Shown in pieces: positions 6,750 through 16,342 of a DNA stretch of 35,666 nt. The notes under the pieces are model-generated. The model saw only the letters and a program-made list of their open reading frames with translations, had not been told where the DNA came from and did not search any database. The translations under genes and the position numbers were made by a program. The stretch is from a virus. Numbering within the stretch: the stretch's first letter is position 1; each line of letters starts with the position of its first letter. The DNA is taken from positions 1 through 35,666 of IMG/VR virus record IMGVR_UViG_3300022822_000050; one strand, given 5' to 3'.

Positions 6750-8808
6750 ACAATTAATAGTCGAGTTAATAGCTCGAACAGACAACCTAGAGGCGGGGCT
6801 AAACGCATCTAACGAGGAGCTTCGCAGGCTTAGAGGTAACGTTGATGAAGCCGATAGCGGGTTGCGTAGATTCTCCGGTACTGCAAAAGCTGTAGGTGGC
6901 GCTGTAGTCAAAGCTGGGGCTGGTGTTATAGCTATGGGTACAGCAATCACAGCTATGGTTCTAAGCGCTGCTAGTGGTCGCAAAGAGCTAGAGCAGTTTG
7001 CTAGAATGGCTAAGACTACCGAGTCAGATTTTAAAGCCCTATCTTTTGCGACAAGTCAATTTGGAATTGAAGCGGATCAGATTGCTGATATAACAAAAGA
7101 CATATCAGATAAAATCGGTGAGTTTGTTACGGCTGGTACTGGCGCATTCCAAGATGTTGGTGACGTATTAAAGCTCACTACAGATGAAACCAGAGCGCTT
7201 GCATTAGAGTTTCAAAACCTAACTGGTGAGGAAGTAATATCAAGGTTAGCAAAAGACCTGGAAGAAGCTGGAGCATCAGGCGATCAAACAACCGCAGTAT
7301 TTGAAGCGTTAGGCAGCGACCTGTCAAAACTAAAGCCGTTATTTGCTGATAACTCTAAAGAGCTAATTAAGCTAAAAGCAAGGTTTGATGAAGTAAACGA
7401 CGCAATTAAGATTACAGACTTACAAGCGGAAAAACTGAAGGATGTATCTAAAACATTCAATTTACTTACATCAAGTTTGGGGAATGCGGCTACAGCGGTT
7501 AGCGCCACACTTGCCCCAGTCCTAGATGATTTTTTTAATGACATTATTGAAGTTGTGCCAGAAGCCACGCAAACACTAATAGATTTCATCAATAAATTTA
7601 AATCACTCGAAAACATAAACTCCACAGAGGCAGCATCAAAAATACTTGATGACGCAAAGTCCGAAGTTGAGCAGCTTAAAAAGGATTTAGAAAGCTCAAA
7701 GGCAAGGCGTTTAGCGACAGGTGGTAAATTTGATTCTAGTAGAGTCAACCAAAGAGCAATACAAGAAGATATAGACCAAGCAGAAATACAGGTTCAAAAA
7801 GCAAAAGAAAGGCTTGAGGTTCTTAAGGAAATAGAAGCAATTTCTGACGCAGAAACTAGAGAGGGCGGCAAAATAGGCGGCGCTACTGGCGACCCATTAG
7901 ACCCAGCATCTCCACTAGTCATGGCTGATGATGAAGCCGAAAGACTTGAAGCACTGAGAAAGTTTACGCAGACCAGAGCGGAATTACTTGATGCTCAGTT
8001 GCTTGACGATGTTAAAAGACTCGAAGAAGCTAAAGAAACTCTAGGCCTAAAAGATGAGGAATTATTTGCAAGAAGAATAGAGCTAGTTGAGGAATTTAAC
8101 GACCGCAAAGCTAGTCTTGAAGATGATCAGGGAGGTGACAGCGAACTTGATGCGCTTAGAGAGTTTACGCAGACCAGATCAGAAATACTTGATGCTCAAT
8201 TGCTTGATGACATTGAACGGCTGGAATTAGCGGCTGAAACCTTTGGCCTCAAAGACGAGGAGCTATACGCAAGAAGAATAGAGCTTGTTAAAGAGTTTAA
8301 CGACCGTAAAGCTAGTCTTGAAGACGATAATCTTGATAAGAAAGATGAGGACACAAAGACTGAAATGGGATGGGCAGAGTCTTCAATGAAGTCTCAGCTT
8401 GACCAAGGCACTAAATTACTTACATCGCTCGGCAATAACAGTAAAACGGCGCATAAAATAAAGCAAGGTTTAGCTATTGGTAATACAATAATGACAACCG
8501 CAGAAAATATCAATGAGCAATTTCCAAACCCAGTAGGAATGACACTTGCAGGTCTAACAGGGGCTGCTCAATTAGCTGCAATAACTTCGTCAACTTCAAA
8601 CGGTGGAGGGTCTCTGCCTTCTGCGACTTCTGCGCCACCACCACCAAGAGATGAACCTACTAAAAACTTTAACGACCAAGGCGCAACCATTACTGACATC
8701 AGCGACCAGCAGCAAACCAGCCAACGGTTAGTGATTGAATTTAACGATGAGGTCGTGGACGCTATTTCGAGACAGATACAAAAATCACAGAGCGATGGGC
8801 GCACATGA
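6739..8808 (+). CDS. Tape measure protein
   Basis: Protein of 689 residues that sets tail length and is ejected with the DNA. I place the start at TTG 6739 (MSTEQLIVELIARTDNLEAG), because GGAG at 6726-6729 lies 9 bases before it and the start falls inside the end of the chaperone frame. A longer frame to 6697 has no ribosome site. Residues 10-45 form a coiled coil, about 51-79 a hydrophobic Ala/Gly segment that may cross a membrane, and 95-340 extended helices. A 67-residue tandem duplication occupies 403-530, and the C-terminal part is Ser/Pro-rich with helical ends. Length would predict a tail of roughly 100 nm using the usual 0.15 nm per residue rule. Confidence 0.9.
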   Translation: MSTEQLIVELIARTDNLEAGLNASNEELRRLRGNVDEADSGLRRFSGTAKAVGGAVVKAGAGVIAMGTAITAMVLSAASGRKELEQFARMAKTTESDFKALSFATSQFGIEADQIADITKDISDKIGEFVTAGTGAFQDVGDVLKLTTDETRALALEFQNLTGEEVISRLAKDLEEAGASGDQTTAVFEALGSDLSKLKPLFADNSKELIKLKARFDEVNDAIKITDLQAEKLKDVSKTFNLLTSSLGNAATAVSATLAPVLDDFFNDIIEVVPEATQTLIDFINKFKSLENINSTEAASKILDDAKSEVEQLKKDLESSKARRLATGGKFDSSRVNQRAIQEDIDQAEIQVQKAKERLEVLKEIEAISDAETREGGKIGGATGDPLDPASPLVMADDEAERLEALRKFTQTRAELLDAQLLDDVKRLEEAKETLGLKDEELFARRIELVEEFNDRKASLEDDQGGDSELDALREFTQTRSEILDAQLLDDIERLELAAETFGLKDEELYARRIELVKEFNDRKASLEDDNLDKKDEDTKTEMGWAESSMKSQLDQGTKLLTSLGNNSKTAHKIKQGLAIGNTIMTTAENINEQFPNPVGMTLAGLTGAAQLAAITSSTSNGGGSLPSATSAPPPPRDEPTKNFNDQGATITDISDQQQTSQRLVIEFNDEVVDAISRQIQKSQSDGRT
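7945..8328 (+). repeat. Tandem 67-residue repeat in tape measure gene
   Basis: Two in-frame units start at 7945 and 8146 (period 201 bp). Over 61 aligned residues I count 50 identities, including FTQTR, LDAQLLDD, GLKDEEL, ARRIELV and EFNDRKASLED. This looks like an internal duplication that lengthened the tape measure by one unit. Confidence 0.9.
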
Positions 8809-9533
8809 TATTAAGCAAAAGCAATATTATATCAACAAACACTATAACTCTTGATGTCGGAACAATTTCAAGCGGCTCACTTAGCAACCTGCAAAACCCA
8901 GACTTTTCTAAGGTTCTTAGCAGCGATTCAACTATCCTTGAAATAACTATTGAATCTGTCGGTTTGTCTCAATTTGTTGCGTTGCATGGTCTTATATTAC
9001 CAATAGGTGCAGTCGTAACACTGACAGGTTCGGGCTATACAAAAACGTACACTATGACTAGGGATATAAAAAATCTAGTATTTTATGTGAGTACTGCTGT
9101 CACACCTGGAGACTTAACGATTGAGATTGATGGAGCTGGACAAAAAACAATTAGCTACATACAAGCTGGCGCTGTTACTGAAATTGATTGGGGCGTTAGT
9201 GCTGGGCAAAACTTACGCTATTTGTCACACAACAAAAAAAGCAGGATAACAACTAATAGTCGAGCAATGCCGACAAAGGCAGTTCAAGAAGAAGTTAGCC
9301 CCAAGTTAACTGTCAACTACACCAACGCACCTAAAGCATGGGCGAGGACTGATTTCTTAGAAGTTCTAAATCACTATGATACTAACAACATCGTTTCTAT
9401 GCTCGATTACGAAGGCGATAATAGGCCGGAAGAAAGTTACTGTTTGTTTGATTTAAACGGCGGTGATGTTACAGCTCATCCACAGACGCCACTATTAGTA
9501 AATGTATCAATGTCGTTCAGGGTTTCAGCATGA
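8805..9533 (+). CDS. Tail tip protein (distal tail type), putative
   Basis: Protein of 242 residues between tape measure and the large tip protein, overlapping both by four bases. It is almost entirely beta-strand in character (many Thr, Ser, Ile, Val). The middle reads AVTEIDWGVSAGQNLRYLSH, and the C-terminal half contains KAWARTDFLEVLNHYD and NVSMSFRVSA. A protein here is normally a distal tail/hub component. I do not recognise a named family, so the role comes from position. Confidence 0.6.
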   Translation: MILSKSNIISTNTITLDVGTISSGSLSNLQNPDFSKVLSSDSTILEITIESVGLSQFVALHGLILPIGAVVTLTGSGYTKTYTMTRDIKNLVFYVSTAVTPGDLTIEIDGAGQKTISYIQAGAVTEIDWGVSAGQNLRYLSHNKKSRITTNSRAMPTKAVQEEVSPKLTVNYTNAPKAWARTDFLEVLNHYDTNNIVSMLDYEGDNRPEESYCLFDLNGGDVTAHPQTPLLVNVSMSFRVSA

Positions 9534-11803
9534 GCCTATACCACTATTATATTGTTGAACTAGACTTGTTAGAGGTTAGCGGAGCTTGCACAAACAACGG
9601 CAACCCAGGTTATTCGACAACGCTAACATGCTCAGATCAATCAGGTTTTTCAACGGTAGTTAAGACACATAAATTCACTGATACAGGGCTAACATTATTC
9701 GAGTCAGGAGTACACAAATGTATCGTTAACCGTGGCGTAAAAGAAACCACGCCTAAGCTAAAGGCGGGTAATGGCGTAGCATCTAGGGCAACTTGTAGCA
9801 TTAATTTTAGCGACTTTGTAGGCGACCCCAACCTATCATCTCCAGCGTTAGTTGCAACGCCTAGCCTTGTCAATAACGGATCATTCTTTGGTAAACTAAA
9901 AGAGCGCAACATACTAACTAATCGCCCTTTACGTGTTAAGTATTATAAACGCGACAACGGCGTAACTAATCTTGTACAAACAAATAATTATATAGCAGTA
10001 GGATTTAAACAATCAAAATCAGGAATATGGACGCTGTCTTGCCAAGATATACTGTATAAAGCAGACAACAAAAAAAGTCAATTCCCACGCATAATAAAAG
10101 CCAGCCTAACGAGCGACATAACAGACGGAGCTACGAGCATTGTTATGAGCGCCGATATTGCAGATTGGTCTGATTTCGATGAGTACGCCGCTGTTATAGG
10201 TGACGATTTACTATTAATTACTAATGCGACAGGTAATTCAACGAGCGTAACGCTAACAGTCGTCAGGGCGTTAAACATAACACTAGGGTCAAGGCTAATA
10301 GAAAATACACCATCATCACACAACGCAGGTGACGAGGTATTTAGGGGGCGTAAATTTGTTAATGCTGATTTATCAGATGTTATAGAGGCCGTTTTTATAG
10401 ATGCTGATATGGCTGCCACTGACTACGATCAGTCAGCAATAGAAACAGAGCTGGCAACATGGATACCCAGCCTAAGTAATTCTATTGACGCAATATTTTA
10501 CGAATCCGATAACAGCAACGACGTGTTAGACGATTTATGCAAAGCTTTTATGGTTGATATATACACAGACACAAGCATAGGCAAGGCGACACTAAGAGCA
10601 ACATCACCATGGAATACTACAACAGCTACACTAACCGAGGGTAAAGAAATTACCTTTGACTCTGTTGATATTGATGAGCCTAGCGACCTATTCTACTCAC
10701 GAGCATTTTTACAATACGATAAAAGGCGCTTGCTCAGTAATGATGATGATGTAAACTTTAAACGGTCAAGCATTGCATTTAACACAGATTTAGAGGGCGC
10801 TAATTTTTACGGTGAAGAAAAGATAAAAAAGATGGGTAAATCTATAATTTTATCTAATAAATCTAATAACATAGAAGTGGCAGACCTAACGACTGTGCGC
10901 TATGCCCAGCGATTCAGTAACCGACCACAGACGATTGATTTTGAGATTGAAGAAGAGGATCTTAATTTTAAAATTGCAGACGTATTGGAGGTTGTAGCAT
11001 TTAAAAACCAAGACATGTCTGGCAATATAAAACTAGGCGTACGCTCCCAGGTAACACAGATAACACCGTCTTATAACATTGGTCGTAGCTATAAAATATC
11101 AACTGTAACATACAACCCATTTATAGGCGGCGCAGCGGGTTCTGATTTACCTGTAAACAGTGATTTCGATAATAATTTATTTACAATATCAGGCGGGCCA
11201 GTTTCTGCTGGTACATTTACATTTATTTTTGATAAAGATTTTTACGGTCAAAGTAATACAAATCAAGCTGTCACTAGCGGATCATTCCCATCTGGTTCGA
11301 CTATTAATATAGTACTGCTAAATGGAACTGTATTGATTGGTAAGGGCGGTGACGGAAGTTCGTCTAACGGACTTAACGGCGGTACGTCTTTGGCTGCAGC
11401 ATCAGGAATAAGTGTAAATGTTTATTTGAACGGCACGACTCCAGACTTTGGAAGCGGAACGTACTCTGCTGACGGCCGACTTTTAAGCGCTGGTGGTGGC
11501 GGGGGTGGTGCTGGACAGTTTACCGGTGGTGGTGGTGGGGCAGGCTACAACTTTAGTAGCGGCGGTGGCTCTGATGCTGCGTCCAGAGGTGATGCGGGCA
11601 CAGCTTTTGAAGGGGGTTCGGGCGTATTTGCAGGCAAGGGCGGTGACATAGGGCAGGACGGTGAGAGCGTGGACAATAGATTCCAAGGCGGTGACAAAGG
11701 AAAGGCGATTGTAAATAATGGGGCCACAATTAACATCATCACAAACGGCCAGACCACAAGATTTTTACAGGGTGGTGGTGATGCACCATCATCAATAAAC
11801 TAG
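9530..11803 (+). CDS. Tail tip/hub protein with Gly-rich C-terminus
   Basis: Protein of 757 residues. The first 550 residues look like a tip or hub subunit of the DUF2163-like kind: an early Cys-containing strand region (VHKCIVNRGVKETTPKLK), a segment FKQSKSGIWTLSCQDILYKA, then a long beta-rich body. From about residue 600 to the end the sequence is extremely Gly-rich, with runs GGGGGGAG, GGGGGAG and SGGGS, as in phage tip proteins that end in a polyglycine bundle. Such domains often mediate receptor contact or adhesin exchange. It is coupled to the gene before by a four-base overlap. A slight shift in local base use (GGTGGTGG runs) comes from the glycine codons. Confidence 0.65.
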   Translation: MSLYHYYIVELDLLEVSGACTNNGNPGYSTTLTCSDQSGFSTVVKTHKFTDTGLTLFESGVHKCIVNRGVKETTPKLKAGNGVASRATCSINFSDFVGDPNLSSPALVATPSLVNNGSFFGKLKERNILTNRPLRVKYYKRDNGVTNLVQTNNYIAVGFKQSKSGIWTLSCQDILYKADNKKSQFPRIIKASLTSDITDGATSIVMSADIADWSDFDEYAAVIGDDLLLITNATGNSTSVTLTVVRALNITLGSRLIENTPSSHNAGDEVFRGRKFVNADLSDVIEAVFIDADMAATDYDQSAIETELATWIPSLSNSIDAIFYESDNSNDVLDDLCKAFMVDIYTDTSIGKATLRATSPWNTTTATLTEGKEITFDSVDIDEPSDLFYSRAFLQYDKRRLLSNDDDVNFKRSSIAFNTDLEGANFYGEEKIKKMGKSIILSNKSNNIEVADLTTVRYAQRFSNRPQTIDFEIEEEDLNFKIADVLEVVAFKNQDMSGNIKLGVRSQVTQITPSYNIGRSYKISTVTYNPFIGGAAGSDLPVNSDFDNNLFTISGGPVSAGTFTFIFDKDFYGQSNTNQAVTSGSFPSGSTINIVLLNGTVLIGKGGDGSSSNGLNGGTSLAAASGISVNVYLNGTTPDFGSGTYSADGRLLSAGGGGGGAGQFTGGGGGAGYNFSSGGGSDAASRGDAGTAFEGGSGVFAGKGGDIGQDGESVDNRFQGGDKGKAIVNNGATINIITNGQTTRFLQGGGDAPSSIN

Positions 11804-11811
11804 GATAAAAA

Positions 11812-12126
11812 ATGTCTATTGATATGCAAGAGCAAATCGACCAACTACGGGCAAAAACTGACAGTCGGATCTCATCACTGAAAAAAGAGGTCAGAAACCT
11901 TGCTGAGTTAAATGGAAAGATGCAAATCGACCTTGAAAACTTGATGCGTGATACTGACAGCCGAATGAAATATAATGAAAGCATAATAGCTAAATTAAAA
12001 ATAGAATTATTAAAAAAACCATCTATAACGAACAATATAACTCATAGCAATGCATTTGATTTTGCATCAGAAATAAAACGTACAGTAGATATAAAGTTTA
12101 TAACAGAATTATACAGGAATAAGTAA
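11812..12126 (+). CDS. Small coiled-coil tail protein
   Basis: Protein of 104 residues. Residues 1-65 form a strong heptad coiled coil (QEQIDQLRAKTDSRISSLKK and onward), with the remainder basic and helical. Preceded by AGGATAAAA. It lies between the tip protein and the receptor-binding protein and could be a trimeric connector or chaperone for the fibre. There is no recognised family. Confidence 0.65.
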   Translation: MSIDMQEQIDQLRAKTDSRISSLKKEVRNLAELNGKMQIDLENLMRDTDSRMKYNESIIAKLKIELLKKPSITNNITHSNAFDFASEIKRTVDIKFITELYRNK

Positions 12127-12127
12127 C

Positions 12128-15100
12128 ATGGCGAGCATTACACTGACGGGTACACTTTTAGATCCCAACTCTGATCTGGCAGTGGGCGATCAAATCAGAT
12201 TCACTCACGCAAGCAGCACAGGCGAAACGCTAAGAGGTGCGGTGTCTCTTATTACCATTAATCCTGCTGGCACTTATTCCGTTATTTTGCAGTATGGCCT
12301 TGTGTTAGTTGAATACAAAGACGTTAGAAACCCGCATTTCAAAAACCTTGGTATAGCTACTGTAAACGCAACCAATACAGCTACTTCTATTCCTGAGCTG
12401 GTAAACGCACTTGTACCAGTATCATCTGCCGAATTGATAGAATTTCAAGCATTGCTCGCTGATTCAGTAGCAGCTAAGAACGCATCTCAAGCGGCGGCGG
12501 CTACAACTGCAGCCAGGAAAGATACATTTTCCAGCTTGGCAGCTTTGACGCCTACAGCTACTGGTAGTACTTTTGTTTGTCAAGAGCGGTTCAACGCACT
12601 CTACATCCTACAAGCGGCATCTTATACCGCTACATCTGGCGATGTCACTTTTGCTAACAACCGAGTAGGTAAATTTCAAATTAGCAGCACTGTGAAATTT
12701 TCACAACTTGGTGCAGTTGTCGGCGTTGATGCTAAAACAATATTTCTTTCTTTTGTTGATTCAACAGCAGACCTATTAGATTTAGAGGGTAAGACATGGG
12801 TTGCGCCTACGTTAGATTGCGACAACAGCGCAACACGATTAGCCCTAAAAAACAAAGTTTTTAACGGAACCTTGCTAGCCACAAACTCACTAAGCAACAC
12901 AACTAAGATACAAAATCTTACTGTTACTCAAGAGGATGCAGCGGGTTTAGTCGATACAAAAAGCCCGGTACTTAGCTGGGCCAATAAAAATGTGTTGTGG
13001 CTAGGTACATCAATTCCGCACCAAGGCGTTGGCGCTGACGGATACCCTGAACGATTTGGTGAGTTGCTGGAGTCAAACGTCTACAACCTTGCCTGGTCTG
13101 GCTCACACGCTTTTTATGATATAGGTGGTCCTTCAAATCAATCCGGTACAATACGTGCGTTAAGTATGACCGAAGCTGACAGGCTAGCAGGTTTAGCGGA
13201 GTACGGCTCTGGCTCTGCTTATTCTGACAGTTTTAACAACGTTACTATTGCATCAGAGCAGACAGCAGATTTTAGAATAGAGGCGCAATTTGTTGCTAAT
13301 GCTATGGACGTTGTCGTATTAGATCACAACCACAATGACCGCAAAAACGATGCAACATACACAGCAAACGACAAGACAATCACAGGCATTACAAAAGGCT
13401 CTACAACCGTATTTTCTGTCAATAATACAACTGGGTTAGCTGTTGGTAACGGTTGTTATGTACGCGTTTCAGGCATTGCTAAACTTGATTATATGGCGGG
13501 GAGAATATCAGCAGTATCAGGATCAAGCATAACAGTTGCATTTAACAGCACAGGATTCACGGGCACGTTTAGCTCTGGAACATTACATTTTGTTGATAGA
13601 AACACAATCAAAGGAAGTTTCGATTTTCTTATTGCTTTTACTAAAAATAGCTCAATACGTAATGGTGATGGTGATGTTAAAATTATACTTTGTAATGCCC
13701 CAAGCTACTACACAAACAACGTTGATCGTGATTTTGGAATTTGGCATGTTGGTAGAGCCATAAAGGATGTTGCAGATTTCTGGGATTTATCTTATTTTGA
13801 TGTTGCCCACGCTTTACGAGTTACATATCATGACCACCAGACCTATTTGACAGATGATGTTCATCCAGCTACACCCGAGACTAGATCTGTTTTTGCTAAC
13901 TACTGGACACAGTGGGCCCTGGGCGGGAAAAACAAAACTTATAACCCTAGCCTTGCATTACAGCGAAACACAACAGAATCACAGGCCAACAACTACCCAG
14001 CTACATACACAAAATACGATGATCAGTACGCAGCCAGAGCAACTGCATACGATAACGGCACTGATGTTATAAATGACGATTTTACTAGTGGACTAGGTGG
14101 TTGGACAAAGACTGGCGCAGGATCATCAATTGTCAATGCACCATGGGGTAACGGCGAAAAAGCTGTTGAATTTTCGGCAACTATTTCAAACGCTGTCGAA
14201 AAGCTAACGGCTGTTGTAGCGATTGGACAAAGACCAAGACTAGCTTTTGATTTTTACATCTCAGACGGCACTATAGCCAGCGGAGTTAGTAATCAGATAA
14301 CAATGGCATCTATACAAAATAGCAGCGGAAACATCGGATATTCTATTGGCTTAATACAGAGTATCGGCGGGGATATTAGGTTGGCTGCAAATGTTAATAG
14401 CTCAGGTTTTGGAGCAGCGCCGCTTGTACCGATTCCGTTTCCTACATTTATAATTTCAGCAAATACTAAATATAATATAGTTTTTGATATTGTTGATGGA
14501 TACGCATCGTTTGAAGTGAACGGGGTTGTTTTGTATGCTGGCAAAATAGTTAACAACTTATTAACAGCATCGGCACAAGTAGCAATCGGAACAATATTTT
14601 CTAACACATCAACAAACTATAATTTTTATATTGGCAACGTCATTGCAAAGAATAAAAGCGAGGTGGATTTACTTGCTTATAATGATATATCAACAAAATT
14701 AAATACGATCGCTGTAGGTGCAACTAATACAATTAACCCCTTAGATTTTGGTTTAGGAGGAACTACAAGCGATGTTAATATCGCGAGTGCATCTGATTTA
14801 AAATCAGGTCTTTACAGAAACTCAGGCGCAGGCACACCTGCTGGCACATCTAATTTACATTCTGTTTTTATGAGTCGCGTAGAAGACGCTCAAGCGGGTT
14901 TACTGCAAATACAGGATACTGGCAGTGATACACCTAGAGCATTTATATCTCACAGAAAAGGGAATGGCGTTTTTTCAAACGTTGGAGAGTTGTTTCATAC
15001 GGAAAACACTAACTTTAATGAGTGGTCTGTAACGTCAGGTAGAGCATTAACTATTAATGCGATTGCAATAAATAACAATACAGTTGTTGTAGAGTTGCCT

Positions 15101-15328
15101 ATCGTTTCAAAAGACCTACCAACAGGCTTTTCAAACGCTGGCTCTTTTCAGATTATAAGAGTTGCAGGGGGTCAAACTGTGGCGACAGGTATACAACCAA
15201 CTTTAGGCTCTGCATCAACATCACGCACAGCTCCCGCACTATTTGGGGACACTGGTTCTTTTGTCTCAGGAGAGCATTACCGAGTAATATCCGAATCTGA
15301 TAGCACAAAAATAACGGTGAACTTCTAA
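12128..15328 (+). CDS. Receptor-binding tail protein with SGNH hydrolase
   Basis: Protein of 1066 residues, the largest in the genome. Residues 1-110 (ITLTGTLLDPNSDLAVGDQI...) resemble the virion-anchoring end of prophage tail fibres, followed by an Ala-rich helix near 115-130. Around 288-600 lies an SGNH/GDSL hydrolase domain: block I LWLGTSIPHQG with nucleophile S295, block II near NLAWSGSH, block III as LDHNHND (399-404), block V as DDVHP with D576 and H579. Such domains deacetylate or de-esterify surface glycans. After about 640 (NDDFTSGLGGWTKTG) a lectin-like beta sandwich and a beta-rich tip follow. The natural partner is the DUF4376 gene just downstream. Catalytic motif spacing fits; the substrate is unknown. 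Confidence 0.8.
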   Translation: MASITLTGTLLDPNSDLAVGDQIRFTHASSTGETLRGAVSLITINPAGTYSVILQYGLVLVEYKDVRNPHFKNLGIATVNATNTATSIPELVNALVPVSSAELIEFQALLADSVAAKNASQAAAATTAARKDTFSSLAALTPTATGSTFVCQERFNALYILQAASYTATSGDVTFANNRVGKFQISSTVKFSQLGAVVGVDAKTIFLSFVDSTADLLDLEGKTWVAPTLDCDNSATRLALKNKVFNGTLLATNSLSNTTKIQNLTVTQEDAAGLVDTKSPVLSWANKNVLWLGTSIPHQGVGADGYPERFGELLESNVYNLAWSGSHAFYDIGGPSNQSGTIRALSMTEADRLAGLAEYGSGSAYSDSFNNVTIASEQTADFRIEAQFVANAMDVVVLDHNHNDRKNDATYTANDKTITGITKGSTTVFSVNNTTGLAVGNGCYVRVSGIAKLDYMAGRISAVSGSSITVAFNSTGFTGTFSSGTLHFVDRNTIKGSFDFLIAFTKNSSIRNGDGDVKIILCNAPSYYTNNVDRDFGIWHVGRAIKDVADFWDLSYFDVAHALRVTYHDHQTYLTDDVHPATPETRSVFANYWTQWALGGKNKTYNPSLALQRNTTESQANNYPATYTKYDDQYAARATAYDNGTDVINDDFTSGLGGWTKTGAGSSIVNAPWGNGEKAVEFSATISNAVEKLTAVVAIGQRPRLAFDFYISDGTIASGVSNQITMASIQNSSGNIGYSIGLIQSIGGDIRLAANVNSSGFGAAPLVPIPFPTFIISANTKYNIVFDIVDGYASFEVNGVVLYAGKIVNNLLTASAQVAIGTIFSNTSTNYNFYIGNVIAKNKSEVDLLAYNDISTKLNTIAVGATNTINPLDFGLGGTTSDVNIASASDLKSGLYRNSGAGTPAGTSNLHSVFMSRVEDAQAGLLQIQDTGSDTPRAFISHRKGNGVFSNVGELFHTENTNFNEWSVTSGRALTINAIAINNNTVVVELPIVSKDLPTGFSNAGSFQIIRVAGGQTVATGIQPTLGSASTSRTAPALFGDTGSFVSGEHYRVISESDSTKITVNF

Positions 15329-15888
15329 TGACTATATACAAACAGATTGACGCAGAAACAATTCAGTTCTTTGTTACTAACGAAGATGGCTCAGTCACTA
15401 ATGGGCCAATCGTCAAGGGCAGAACTCGCACAAGACAAGTACAAACTGGTACTCAGCAAGTTAAAGACGGTGATGTTAATGTTGATGAAAATGGTGAGTT
15501 TTTTTACAGAGAAGAACCCGTTTTCGAGACAGAAACCTACAGCCCTTGGGACGATTTGATGCTAACAGAGCCAACGATTGAGCCAATCCCACAGTCAGTT
15601 CTTGATGCAGAAGCAGTTGAAGCATTTAAACGCTCAAGACAAGATGCTATTGCCAACGCTATTGTGACAACTGATGCAGGTAATCAATATGATGCGGATG
15701 AAACTAGTGTAATCAGACTGGGCGGGGCGATTACTCGATACGCAGGTAAAGCAGGTACCACAAAAATTAGCTGGTCACTAGCTGACACAGCAACAGGTTT
15801 TATGTCCGAAGTGACGCTAGCGGATTTAAAAGAAGCTCACGCGTTAGCGGTGGATAACATAACAGCTATTTGGGGTGGCAATAAATGA
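15328..15888 (+). CDS. DUF4376-containing tail fibre accessory protein
   Basis: Protein of 186 residues following the receptor-binding protein with a one-base overlap. The C-terminal half (about 100-183) matches the DUF4376 pattern: an N-terminal helix with RSRQDAIANAIVTTDAG, a DETSVIRL turn, then ISWSLADTATGFMSEVTLADL and a closing helix ending NITAIWGGNK. Related proteins accompany tail fibres as assembly chaperones or small tip parts. The N-terminal half is a short beta domain. Which role applies cannot be decided from sequence. Confidence 0.7.
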   Translation: MTIYKQIDAETIQFFVTNEDGSVTNGPIVKGRTRTRQVQTGTQQVKDGDVNVDENGEFFYREEPVFETETYSPWDDLMLTEPTIEPIPQSVLDAEAVEAFKRSRQDAIANAIVTTDAGNQYDADETSVIRLGGAITRYAGKAGTTKISWSLADTATGFMSEVTLADLKEAHALAVDNITAIWGGNK

Positions 15889-15956
15889 AGAATAAACCTA
15901 AACCTAAACCTAAGCCAAAACCTAAGCCAAAACCCAAAAATTATGGACGGATTTAA
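15885..15956 (+). CDS. Lys-Pro repeat micro-protein
   Basis: A 23-residue frame that starts four bases inside the preceding stop (ATGA) and consists of MKN, seven uninterrupted Lys-Pro dipeptides, then KNYGRI. The Pro codons vary (CCT, CCA, CCC) and so do the Lys codons (AAA, AAG). Codon variation at constant Lys-Pro sequence suggests selection on the peptide rather than a DNA slippage repeat. Poly-KP rods span periplasmic distance in TonB. No membrane anchor is visible here. Confidence 0.55.
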   Translation: MKNKPKPKPKPKPKPKPKNYGRI

Positions 15957-16027
15957 ACTTTGGTTTAATACAATAAATCAACCTTAAATGTTATAGTGTG
16001 TTCAATAATCAATCAATTGAGCGCGCT

Positions 16028-16342
16028 ATGATTAACAACATCCACGAAGTAACTAGCATGAAACTACAAGGTTTTAAGATGCAAGATTTTTTCCTATTGA
16101 TCAGCGACGGAGGCAATGCTCTTGCTAGTAAATTTATTAATTTTTTTGGTATATCCGTGGGACTAGGTGGCGGCGCAGTCCAGATGGTTGCTGCTAAGAT
16201 GCCTGCCAACCCAATCATTGAAGCCTGTGTTCAAGCATCTCCGCACTGGCTGGCATACATACCAGCGGTTGCAGCTATAACACTATCAGTCAAACACATA
16301 GCGGACATGTATTACACATACAAAGACCGCAACCCGAAGTGA
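16028..16342 (+). CDS. Holin-like membrane protein
   Basis: Membrane protein of about 104 residues just before the lysis cassette. Two to three hydrophobic segments are visible: about FFLLISDG...FINFFGISVGLGG, AVQMVAAKM, and WLAYIPAVAAITLSVKHIA, followed by a short charged tail (YYTYKDRNPK), the typical holin layout. Start choice is open. ATG 16028 has only a weak GAG upstream, while ATG 16079 (MQDFF) has AAGG at good distance; the frame can be extended to GTG 15998. Two starts giving long and short forms, as in lambda S, are possible. It ends in a GTGA overlap with the next gene. Confidence 0.65.
   Translation: MINNIHEVTSMKLQGFKMQDFFLLISDGGNALASKFINFFGISVGLGGGAVQMVAAKMPANPIIEACVQASPHWLAYIPAVAAITLSVKHIADMYYTYKDRNPK

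Noticed and set aside
7284-7748. 154-codon open frame on the minus strand within the tape measure gene
   Set aside because: No ribosome site or recognisable domain; it is the complement of a long helical coding region.
13676-13690. Another TGTTAAAAT promoter copy
   Set aside because: Lies within the receptor-binding gene and shares only the core; chance in AT-rich DNA.
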